Under the pieces are notes generated by a model. It saw nothing but the letters and a program-made list of their open reading frames with translations, did not search any database and had not been told where the DNA came from. DNA of 6,353 bases from an uncultured Roseburia sp. Lineage in GTDB: Bacteria > Bacillota > Clostridia > Lachnospirales > Lachnospiraceae. Shown here piece by piece: positions 1-5,720 of this stretch. Position 1 is the stretch's first letter; every line of letters starts with the position of its first letter. Location of the stretch: the NCBI GenBank assembly GCA_945928585.1, contig CAMENQ010000144.1, positions 1 through 6,353 on the forward strand, written 5' to 3'. The position numbers were made by a program, and so were the translations under genes.

Positions 1-723
1 TATTTTGTGGCCAAACATTGCACCAATATTTTTTCTGATAGAAGAAACATCCTCCTTGTCCAATGGGACAATATCCTTTTCTTTAATATACGGATACATT
101 TTATTGGCTATATGTGAAATCCAAAGATTTTCTGCTACTGTTACCACAATCTGAACAATAAGGTACACCATATAGTTGCCTGTAACCAGTAAGACCACAA
201 TCTGCAATATCCTGTTAACCATTGAAGCTATAGTTGTCGTTGTAGTTGATATGTATTCCTTCTGATTACAAATAATAAGTGACCTTTTATATGTACAAAA
301 ATATGAAAAAGCTGAATTTAATACATACAAAATAAAATATACCCTGATATACTTCATGTCCGGCATATCTTTAATCAGAAACTGCAAAAACGGCGTTACA
401 CAGATTCCAACAACAAGAATAAAAATTCCTATCATTGTATATAGTTTTTTATATAATGCCATCAGAGATTTTATCTTTTCCGTGTTATTCTCAGCAACAG
501 GCTTATACAAGGCGAAAACCATTGCCGTTCCCACACCAAGTTCAGATAACGCAAGCATAGAGAGGATACTTGAAAACAATCCCCCCAGACCAAGGTACTC
601 ATTTGACAGCACCATTAAAAATACCCTGCGTCCAACTAATTGTAAAATCATTGTAAGAGCATAACCGCCAATTGAAAATATGGCATTTCTTATACTATTT
701 CTTGTCCTTGATTGCTCCATCAT
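1..723 (-). CDS. Wzx-like polysaccharide flippase, N-terminal half (3' end outside window)
   Basis: From the ATG at 723 the frame stays open to position 1, giving 241 residues without a stop; the protein continues beyond the window. It belongs to the polysaccharide flippase (MOP/Wzx-like) superfamily, which moves lipid-linked oligosaccharides from the inner to the outer face of the cytoplasmic membrane. The N-terminus shows a typical arrangement. RTRNSIRNAIFSIGGYA leads into the first membrane helix (about 12-31). GRRVFLMVLSNEYLGLGGLFSSILSMLALSELGVGTAMVFALYKPVAENN (31-80) follows, with the conserved EYLGL, SELG and LYKP elements. KIKSLMALYKKLY then leads into further hydrophobic segments at about 96-117, 125-143 and 165-193. 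A short run of five threonines occurs at 160-164. Relatives sit in capsule and exopolysaccharide loci and have about 470-500 residues. It is 33 bases after the ABC exporter and likely co-transcribed. The substrate glycan is unknown. Confidence 0.88.
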   Translation of the reverse strand, partial: MMEQSRTRNSIRNAIFSIGGYALTMILQLVGRRVFLMVLSNEYLGLGGLFSSILSMLALSELGVGTAMVFALYKPVAENNTEKIKSLMALYKKLYTMIGIFILVVGICVTPFLQFLIKDMPDMKYIRVYFILYVLNSAFSYFCTYKRSLIICNQKEYISTTTTTIASMVNRILQIVVLLVTGNYMVYLIVQIVVTVAENLWISHIANKMYPYIKEKDIVPLDKEDVSSIRKNIGAMFGHKI

Positions 724-729
724 TAAATG

Positions 730-735
730 CACCTC
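730..735 (-). promoter_or_regulatory. Ribosome binding site of the flippase gene
   Basis: GAGGTG on the minus strand lies six bases before the ATG at 723-721 and nine before a second ATG at 720-718. Both starts are possible; the second has the more usual spacing and would only remove one methionine. Confidence 0.65.
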
Positions 736-756
736 TTCATAATAAATATATTAAAT

Positions 757-2430
757 CTAAATAGATACTTTTTTATCCTCAATCTTTAATTCCCTGTCGC
801 AATACTGCAATATACTCTTTCTATGAGTGATTATAAGGCATGTCGGTCTTGGAGTAAGTTTCTGCAAGCCCTGCAATACCGCTAATTCTGTCGTTTCGTC
901 AAGTGCTGATGTCGCTTCATCAAGTATTAAAAACGGTGATTTTCTGACAAAGGCTCTTGCAATAGCTATTCGTTGCGCCTGCCCCTCCGAGAGTCCATGT
1001 CCTCTTTCACCAATGACAGTATCCAGCCCCTGTGGCAATTCCATAACAAAATCATAACCCGAAGCAAGCTTCAACGCTTCTATTATGTCGTCTTCTGTTG
1101 CATTAAGGTTACCCATTCGGATATTTTCACGTATTGTTCCACTAAATAAAGTATTGCCCTGCGGTACGTATGCAATAAATTCTCTCGTACCCGCATTACT
1201 GTTTTCCACTTCACCACTTTCATTAAAGTACGAAACTTTTCCTTCAATATTACTCATAAACGACATCATTATGCGGACAAGTGTAGTTTTTCCGATTCCC
1301 GATTCTCCCACTATGGCAACAAACTCTCCCGGATTTATCTTCAAAGAAGCATCTTTAAGTACAGGTTCATCAGTGTAACCAAATGTCATATCCATTACTT
1401 CAATTCCGATTCTCTCTGCTTTAATGTTCTTTGCTTCTTTCTCTTCTAATGGAATGTTCTGAAGTTCCATTATTCTTCCCGCTGAAGCCAGTATAGATAC
1501 AACCTTTGGTATCTGTTGGGCAAGGCCCATAATAGGTGCCTGAACACGATTAACAAGACTGATAAAGACAGACATTGTTCCATATGTAATGACTTTTCGT
1601 GATATCTGCAAGGCCCCATATGCAAATGCCACTATATATCCAATCTGAAATGAAAACGACATAGCTGTTGATGTGACAACTCCCATCTTAGTCCTCTTAT
1701 ATAACCAGTAAAATCTGTTTTCACGCAACTTTGTCAGTTTTTCCATAGAATAATCTTCATTAGCAAAAGCTTTTACAATTAGAAGATTTGCAAGACTCTC
1801 CTGCATAAATGAACGATACGCAGCTTCCGATTCCTGAAGCTTTACCTGCAATTTACGAAGTTTTTTTCCAAACCACCACGTTGAAACATCTGCAACCGGT
1901 GCAACCAACAACGCAAATATTGCCAGAAGATGTGAATAGTAAAACAACATAAAGAATATCAGTATCAGTTCAATACAAAGCTGTATTATATTTGGTATTG
2001 TTCCTATTATTCCATCTGCAATATTCCCTGCATCACTTGTCAATCTTGTCATCAAATCTCCCGTATGATATTTCCTGACGTCCATCCAGTGGGATTTGAT
2101 GATTTTTTCATATATCTGCTTTCTTATCCCAAACGAAAACCGCTCATTGAGTATTGTCGAAAACAGACTCATAAATATTTCAAGAATCTGCATTCCGACA
2201 ATCATCACTATGTATATAATTATTAAATTGACAAAACTATTGCCACCAGTTGCATTATCTATAATCGTTTTAGTAACCTGCACCATGACCAAAGTCATAA
2301 TTGTCTGTGCCAACGTGATAAGCATCATAAGTATAATTTTTCCTATGTACGGCCTTGTATACTGAATTATCCATCTGGCATAACGAAGCTGGTTCGAACG
2401 ATCATTCCATAATTTTTTTAATTTTTCCAT
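757..2430 (-). CDS. ABC exporter, fused membrane and ATPase domains (peptide/lipid type)
   Basis: A complete 557-residue half-transporter of the ABC-B exporter type, expected to work as a homodimer in the cytoplasmic membrane. The membrane domain covers about 20-320, with hydrophobic segments near 28-50, 66-90, 143-163, 167-183, 252-275 and 280-300. The ATPase domain shows the aromatic A-loop Y352, Walker A GESGIGKTT (375-383), Q-loop Q424, signature LSEGQ (480-484), Walker B FLILDE (500-505), D-loop SALD (508-511) and switch histidine H536. LSEGQ replaces the textbook LSGGQ, a variant common in working exporters. There is no N-terminal C39 peptidase domain, as expected if a separate B2 protein removes the leader. 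Position directly after the B1-type gene suggests export of the mature peptide and self-protection, as for lasso D proteins. An AAGGA at 2445-2449 is 14 bases from the ATG, a weak site, so coupling to B1 translation is likely. Glycolipid export cannot be excluded. Confidence 0.88.
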   Translation of the reverse strand: MEKLKKLWNDRSNQLRYARWIIQYTRPYIGKIILMMLITLAQTIMTLVMVQVTKTIIDNATGGNSFVNLIIIYIVMIVGMQILEIFMSLFSTILNERFSFGIRKQIYEKIIKSHWMDVRKYHTGDLMTRLTSDAGNIADGIIGTIPNIIQLCIELILIFFMLFYYSHLLAIFALLVAPVADVSTWWFGKKLRKLQVKLQESEAAYRSFMQESLANLLIVKAFANEDYSMEKLTKLRENRFYWLYKRTKMGVVTSTAMSFSFQIGYIVAFAYGALQISRKVITYGTMSVFISLVNRVQAPIMGLAQQIPKVVSILASAGRIMELQNIPLEEKEAKNIKAERIGIEVMDMTFGYTDEPVLKDASLKINPGEFVAIVGESGIGKTTLVRIMMSFMSNIEGKVSYFNESGEVENSNAGTREFIAYVPQGNTLFSGTIRENIRMGNLNATEDDIIEALKLASGYDFVMELPQGLDTVIGERGHGLSEGQAQRIAIARAFVRKSPFLILDEATSALDETTELAVLQGLQKLTPRPTCLIITHRKSILQYCDRELKIEDKKVSI

Positions 2431-2453
2431 ATTATTTATTCTAATCCTTACAA

Positions 2454-2720
2454 CTAATCTATGAATCCCAACTTCTGAAGCTTATCAAGAAATTCCATTA
2501 CAGAGGCTTCACACTCTTCTTCTGTTACATCATATTCCTTTAAAAGACTTTCAATAATATTTGTAGGTGTAGTCTCCTGTTGCAACATATCCCATATATC
2601 ATTTCCTACACCCTTAATAAGGAAATACTTACCCGTTTCAAAATCAATCATTACCTTTTCACCGGCTAAATCAGTTACATTTAATTGCTTCTTCATAATA
2701 ATTGTCGAGTTCTTATCCAT
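2454..2720 (-). CDS. PqqD-family RiPP recognition element, lasso B1-type
   Basis: An 88-residue protein with the PqqD fold, a small winged-helix-like domain that binds the leader of a ribosomally made peptide and hands it to processing enzymes. The family pattern is clear. Beta strands cover about 12-36 (VTDLAGEKVMIDFETGKYFLI), followed by GVGNDIWDMLQQ at 37-48. Helical segments then include IIESLLKEYDVTEEECEASVMEFLDKLQKLGF (55-86). The GKYFLIKGVGNDIWDML block is the most diagnostic part. Next to a B2-type protease it should supply the leader-binding half of the split B protein. It is read from its own strong ribosome binding site, behind a likely internal promoter, and the ABC exporter follows after 23 bases. 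In clusters I know, B1 usually precedes B2; here the order is reversed. It might serve another RiPP enzyme instead, but no radical SAM protein is seen. Confidence 0.85.
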   Translation of the reverse strand: MDKNSTIIMKKQLNVTDLAGEKVMIDFETGKYFLIKGVGNDIWDMLQQETTPTNIIESLLKEYDVTEEECEASVMEFLDKLQKLGFID

Positions 2721-2728
2721 CTTTTATG

Positions 2729-2735
2729 ACCTCCT
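2729..2735 (-). promoter_or_regulatory. Strong ribosome binding site of the B1-type gene
   Basis: AGGAGGT on the minus strand is a full match to the anti-Shine-Dalgarno sequence and sits eight bases before the ATG at 2720-2718. It fixes this start over the internal ATG at codon 9 and is the best site in the window, suggesting high translation of the small RiPP recognition protein. Confidence 0.85.
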
Positions 2736-2746
2736 GTTTTCTTCTC

Positions 2747-2775
2747 ATTTTACAACATGGTTCTGTATTTTACAA
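2747..2775 (-). promoter_or_regulatory. Probable internal sigma-A promoter for B1, ABC exporter and flippase
   Basis: The minus strand reads TTGTAA (2775-2770, 4/6 match to the -35 consensus), a 17-base spacer, then TAAAAT (2752-2747, 5/6 match to the -10 consensus). Each hexamer comes from one copy of the 13-base direct repeat. Transcription would begin around 2740, just before the strong ribosome binding site of the B1-type gene. The 80-base gap, the longest in the window, fits a regulated internal start site. Start-site position is inferred from spacing alone. Confidence 0.5.
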
Positions 2776-2779
2776 CATG
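2747..2779 (-). repeat. Perfect 13-base direct repeat in the B2-B1 gap
   Basis: CATGTTGTAAAAT occurs twice on the minus strand, at 2779-2767 and 2759-2747, with seven bases between copies and a period of 20 bases, close to two helical turns. This is the only such repeat I noticed between genes here. The layout suits a dimeric regulator binding one face of DNA, with the two copies also supplying the -35 and -10 boxes of a putative promoter. It could instead be a small duplication. Confidence 0.8.
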
Positions 2780-2800
2780 TCACGCTTAGTTACCTCATTA

Positions 2801-3238
2801 CTATGCACGAAACTTGTCAACAACAGTATATTCTTCTTCGCTGGCTCCGGTTACAATCATCCTGCCACACCTTATCCATGCATGTGCCACCATCTTTCCA
2901 TCATACATGCCGCACCCAAGATATAATGTTGAAGGTATGGTCTTCCGTTTTAAAAGTTTTTGTGCCGTCAATGCCCTCACAAGACATTTGCTCTCCCACA
3001 CTGTCTTATCACATACATGGTTCACACATATAGAAACCACCTTTGCGTACTTATAATGCTCCATTGTCTCATCTTCGCCGGACTCTTCTCCCTCAATTCC
3101 CCATTTTACCTGCATCTTTTTTGAATCCATATGAAGAACCTGAAAACGGTACCAGGCCGAATATATCCAGCATAGTATACTTACACTCTTATAATTATTA
3201 TACCTGATAAACCTAACAAAACTTTTTATAAAATTCAT
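2801..3238 (-). CDS. Lasso peptide biosynthesis B2-type leader peptidase (transglutaminase-like cysteine protease)
   Basis: This 145-residue protein has the size and motifs of stand-alone lasso B2 proteins (Transglut_core3), which cut the leader peptide from the precursor before ring closure. The catalytic cysteine is C85 in WESKCLVRALTAQKLL, and the catalytic histidine is H119 in MVAHAWIRCG. STLYLGCG at 103-110 matches the strand usually seen between them. A hydrophobic stretch near residues 18-36 precedes the catalytic core, as in relatives. The third member of the Cys-His-Asp triad is not obvious: about twelve residues after H119 there is VTGA, and the only later aspartate is D141. The start at 3238 has only a weak, distant purine stretch inside the preceding gene, so translation probably depends on coupling with the nucleotidyltransferase gene 11 bases upstream. 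The partner B1-type gene follows after 80 bases. No cyclase or precursor gene is seen in the window. Confidence 0.85.
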   Translation of the reverse strand: MNFIKSFVRFIRYNNYKSVSILCWIYSAWYRFQVLHMDSKKMQVKWGIEGEESGEDETMEHYKYAKVVSICVNHVCDKTVWESKCLVRALTAQKLLKRKTIPSTLYLGCGMYDGKMVAHAWIRCGRMIVTGASEEEYTVVDKFRA

Positions 3239-3249
3239 TTTATTACAAT

Positions 3250-4440
3250 TTATATCCTTTCCGACCCATTTCCAAATTCACCGCCAAACTTTAAATCAAC
3301 AGCCTTATATATTTTTTTCAGTTTCATAACGTTCTCCATGTCAATCTGTTCAATCATTCTTCGTTTATATTTTCCCTTTTGTTTTACAATTCCTTCCACA
3401 CCTCTTACAAGCCATGCCCACGGTAATAACCACGGTTTATTCGCAAGATATGGGTAATATTCTGACATGTAATATAATGGCGGAAAAAAATACCATCTTC
3501 TCAACTGTCCCCGCTTTATTGTTTCACCTTCATCTTCTGCAAGTTTATTCCAGATACCATTTTCATCTTTACCATATATACCTGAATCAAGCATATATAA
3601 AAACATATCCGAATACAGACTATCTGCTTCCGTATCATCAAGCCATAAATACGCCAGCGTTTCCATATGTTTAGCAAATTTATATATTCCGCACTTTTTT
3701 AACTCATTATCTATGTATGGGCGATTTATCTCTTTTCCATATTTGTTAAGGTACACATATATGTCCACCAGATGTCTTATTCCACAACCGGTCTGATAAA
3801 AATGTTTTGCCATATGTGCTATCATATACACATAAAAATCATCTAATCCAAATACATGTGTATACTTGCACCCTTCTTTCACCATTGTTCTGACAAAGCC
3901 GCCGAAATACCCTTCCTGCTTTTTGTCAACCGTCTTATCATACATAGCACGATGAGCCTCAACAATCAAAAACGGTCTCTTCATATATATGTGATGGTGC
4001 TTTATTGATTCCTTTAATGTGTAACCACAATCCTCCAGTACTTTAACCGCCTTATCCATATCGTCTTTGGAAATAAGAATATCAAGATCGCTCATTTCCC
4101 GAAGTTCCGGAGACGGATATACAAATCGTAGTACAGCTCCCTTCATTGGCTGATTCATCACCCCTGCCTCTTCAAACTTTGACTCAAGCATCCTCATTTC
4201 CTGAATCTGTACAGAAATTTTTGTCATACTTCTAAGAATTATTGGTTTAATAGCAGCTTTCATTTCATCACTTACGTTATCAACATTAATTAGTGCTGAA
4301 AGCAATATGCATTGCATTTGACTTTTTTTTGCAATATCCACAATTTCCTGTACCGTTATTCCATCCGGTAATTCATCAGCTTTTTCTCCGTAAAGCTGAG
4401 ATTTAACAAGCTTCGCCAAATATCTGTCAAGTTGTCTCAT
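3250..4440 (-). CDS. Nucleotidyltransferase family protein (NTP_transf_5 type), lasso-cluster associated
   Basis: A 396-residue soluble protein with the nucleotidyltransferase-fold signature of the NTP_transf_5 family. A helical N-terminal part (1-95) is followed by QPMKGAVLRFVYP (97-109) and then REMSDLDILI (114-123). In the latter, D118 and D120 form the expected DxD metal site. VEAHRAMY at 160-167 supplies the probable third acidic residue, E161. A further family block, HMAKHFYQTGCGIRHLVDIYVYL, spans 209-231. The C-terminal third is rich in Trp, Tyr and Pro and may bind a large substrate. Members recur in Firmicute lasso-peptide clusters. One from the pseudomycoidin cluster has been reported to act in hexose decoration of a phosphorylated lasso peptide. 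The lasso B2-type gene follows after only 11 bases, so co-translation is likely. Family call is strong; a role in modifying a peptide or a glycan is inference. Confidence 0.85.
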   Translation of the reverse strand: MRQLDRYLAKLVKSQLYGEKADELPDGITVQEIVDIAKKSQMQCILLSALINVDNVSDEMKAAIKPIILRSMTKISVQIQEMRMLESKFEEAGVMNQPMKGAVLRFVYPSPELREMSDLDILISKDDMDKAVKVLEDCGYTLKESIKHHHIYMKRPFLIVEAHRAMYDKTVDKKQEGYFGGFVRTMVKEGCKYTHVFGLDDFYVYMIAHMAKHFYQTGCGIRHLVDIYVYLNKYGKEINRPYIDNELKKCGIYKFAKHMETLAYLWLDDTEADSLYSDMFLYMLDSGIYGKDENGIWNKLAEDEGETIKRGQLRRWYFFPPLYYMSEYYPYLANKPWLLPWAWLVRGVEGIVKQKGKYKRRMIEQIDMENVMKLKKIYKAVDLKFGGEFGNGSERI

Positions 4441-4448
4441 ACTAATAG

Positions 4449-4455
4449 CCCCCTT
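4449..4455 (-). promoter_or_regulatory. Ribosome binding site of the nucleotidyltransferase-like gene
   Basis: AAGGGGG on the minus strand stands eight bases before the ATG at 4440-4438. It is a G-rich variant of AGGAGG at ideal spacing and supports that start. Confidence 0.6.
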
Positions 4456-4485
4456 ATAAATGACATATCATAACTAAATTATTCA

Positions 4486-5661
4486 TTATATCTTTCCTTT
4501 GATAAATCGTTTCATTATCCCAAGTGTTCTCTTTATTCTTAACTTAACCGGTGCATTTCGTCTATAATTCTTCATAAGATTTTTGCTGTACACCGGTGAT
4601 GGCACCCTACATATTCTAAGTCCTCTAATCATTGCATACATAGTTGAACGCCTCTCATATTGGTATTTTTGAATGAACTTAAGTTTCTCATATTCTTCAT
4701 ACTTATCAGCAATAATATCCCCATCTGTCATTGCCTTTTTCAGCAATTCAAGTCCTTTTATATTTCTGGCAAAAATAACATTTCGCCCTTCATGTTCCGA
4801 GAAATCCGGCACATTATTGTCATTAAGATACCATGCGTCCCCACATGAAATATCCGCCATTTCTCCAATTCCGTCTATACAGAATCTGCATATTTTTCTG
4901 ACGTCTCTTCCAAGTATTTTTCCCCATGAATCATTATAATTTATCTTTGATTCAGTACCGTCTTTTTTTACTGCCGTAGCATATCCCGGCCATCCGTTTC
5001 CTCTGTATTGAAGTGAGACACACTCACTCCTACTGTTGCACCCCAACTCTTTTAACAGCATTTTCTGTGCTGTACCGCTAGGTGTCCCAGCACAAAAAAA
5101 GGAAAACATATAGGCAATCTGTTTACACAGCCCGGCATCTTCCTTCAGATACATTCTGAGTGCCGACACATCACAAGGTTTTCCTACAAATGCATATACT
5201 TCGTTTTCTTTTACAAGTTGCTTAATATCATATAGCGGTGCTGACACACTATATCTTGACCCCATACATTTAAGTACATCTTCTTCTGTTCGGCTTACAA
5301 CCGTTTTAGTACCATAAACATTATCTCCCACTGTCTGTATAATACCATTAACCAATCTATGCTTTAGCAGATATATGCAAAGCGAAGTTAATACACCTCC
5401 GCTTGAAGCCTCTCTTCTTATCTCTGAATCAGATGACCATCCAAGATAAACATTTTCCTGTTTTCCCCAGATATCCTTATCCGACATTTCCTTAGCAGCA
5501 GCCCCACCACATGGACATACTTTCATAAGTTTATCAATATTATCATTTGCAATCTCAGGACAAAGAAAATCTTTCTCATCAGAAACAAGTTCCACTCCGT
5601 ATACCGAATGACACAATCCGCATCCTGTACAATATTCTTTATATATGTTAACTGAATCCAT
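4486..5661 (-). CDS. FrhB/FdhB-like (coenzyme F420 hydrogenase beta-subunit family) Fe-S flavoprotein
   Basis: This 391-residue protein matches the family annotated as coenzyme F420 hydrogenase/dehydrogenase beta subunit, a ferredoxin-linked flavoprotein reductase fold. The N-terminus carries CTGCGLC (C11, C14, C17) with C49 in a CP motif, enough for one [4Fe-4S] cluster. The core has the family signatures SSGGVLT (86-92), FVGKPCDVSALR (158-169, C163), FFCAGTPS (188-195) and CRFCIDGIGEMADISCGDAW (C258, C261, C273), where further cysteines could hold a second cluster. The last 40 residues are strongly basic and may sit on the membrane; this is an inference. Nothing suggests true F420 metabolism. 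In Firmicutes and Bacteroidetes such proteins commonly occur beside glycosyltransferases, pyruvyl transferases and flippases, so a redox step in glycan building is likelier. A glycosyltransferase precedes it and the nucleotidyltransferase-like gene follows after 45 bases. Family is secure; substrate unknown. Confidence 0.88.
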   Translation of the reverse strand: MDSVNIYKEYCTGCGLCHSVYGVELVSDEKDFLCPEIANDNIDKLMKVCPCGGAAAKEMSDKDIWGKQENVYLGWSSDSEIRREASSGGVLTSLCIYLLKHRLVNGIIQTVGDNVYGTKTVVSRTEEDVLKCMGSRYSVSAPLYDIKQLVKENEVYAFVGKPCDVSALRMYLKEDAGLCKQIAYMFSFFCAGTPSGTAQKMLLKELGCNSRSECVSLQYRGNGWPGYATAVKKDGTESKINYNDSWGKILGRDVRKICRFCIDGIGEMADISCGDAWYLNDNNVPDFSEHEGRNVIFARNIKGLELLKKAMTDGDIIADKYEEYEKLKFIQKYQYERRSTMYAMIRGLRICRVPSPVYSKNLMKNYRRNAPVKLRIKRTLGIMKRFIKGKI

Positions 5662-5672
5662 CTTATTACTTA

Positions 5673-5678
5673 CTCCTT
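5673..5678 (-). promoter_or_regulatory. Ribosome binding site of the FrhB-like gene
   Basis: AAGGAG on the minus strand lies 11 bases before the ATG at 5661-5659. The spacing is slightly long, but no other start codon is close and the ferredoxin-like motif begins only ten residues into the protein, so this start is the natural one. Confidence 0.65.
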
Positions 5679-5691
5679 TTAGTACAAATAC

Positions 5692-5720
5692 ATTTTATCA
5701 CACATTAATCTTATGGGCAA
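5692..5720 (-). promoter_or_regulatory. Possible sigma-A promoter before the FrhB-like gene
   Basis: Reading the minus strand, TTGCCC (5720-5715, 4/6 match to the -35 consensus) is followed by a 17-base spacer and TAAAAT (5697-5692, 5/6 match to the -10 consensus). A TG one base before the -10 box makes it an extended -10. It overlaps the last codons and stop of the glycosyltransferase gene, which would let the genes from the FrhB-like protein onwards be expressed separately. Sequences this AT-rich produce such matches by chance, so this is only a candidate. Confidence 0.3.

Noticed and set aside
356..664. Plus-strand reading frame of 102 codons.
   Set aside because: It lies wholly antisense to the flippase gene, shows no family-like motif and has no ribosome binding site; likewise the other plus-strand frames across the window.
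724..756. Possible terminator between the ABC exporter and the flippase.
   Set aside because: The 33-base gap contains no GC-rich hairpin or T-run and includes the flippase ribosome binding site, so read-through is expected.
2713..2748. An 11-codon frame on the minus strand (MRRKQEVIKDG) that begins in the B2-B1 gap and overlaps the B1 start out of frame.
   Set aside because: It has no ribosome binding site, its sequence mostly comes from the B1 gene's own AGGAGGT region, and it is far too short and basic for a lasso precursor.
2747..2798. Three minimal frames (ATGTTGTAA twice, ATGAGGTAA once) that could act as start-stop leader elements.
   Set aside because: No ribosome binding site precedes them, and two come simply from the direct repeat. 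Chance is the simpler explanation.
4441..4500. A perfect TATAAT on the minus strand near 4485-4490, and a TATGAT nearby, as a promoter for the nucleotidyltransferase gene.
   Set aside because: No acceptable -35 hexamer is found at 16-18 bases from either, and such hexamers are common by chance in this AT-rich sequence.
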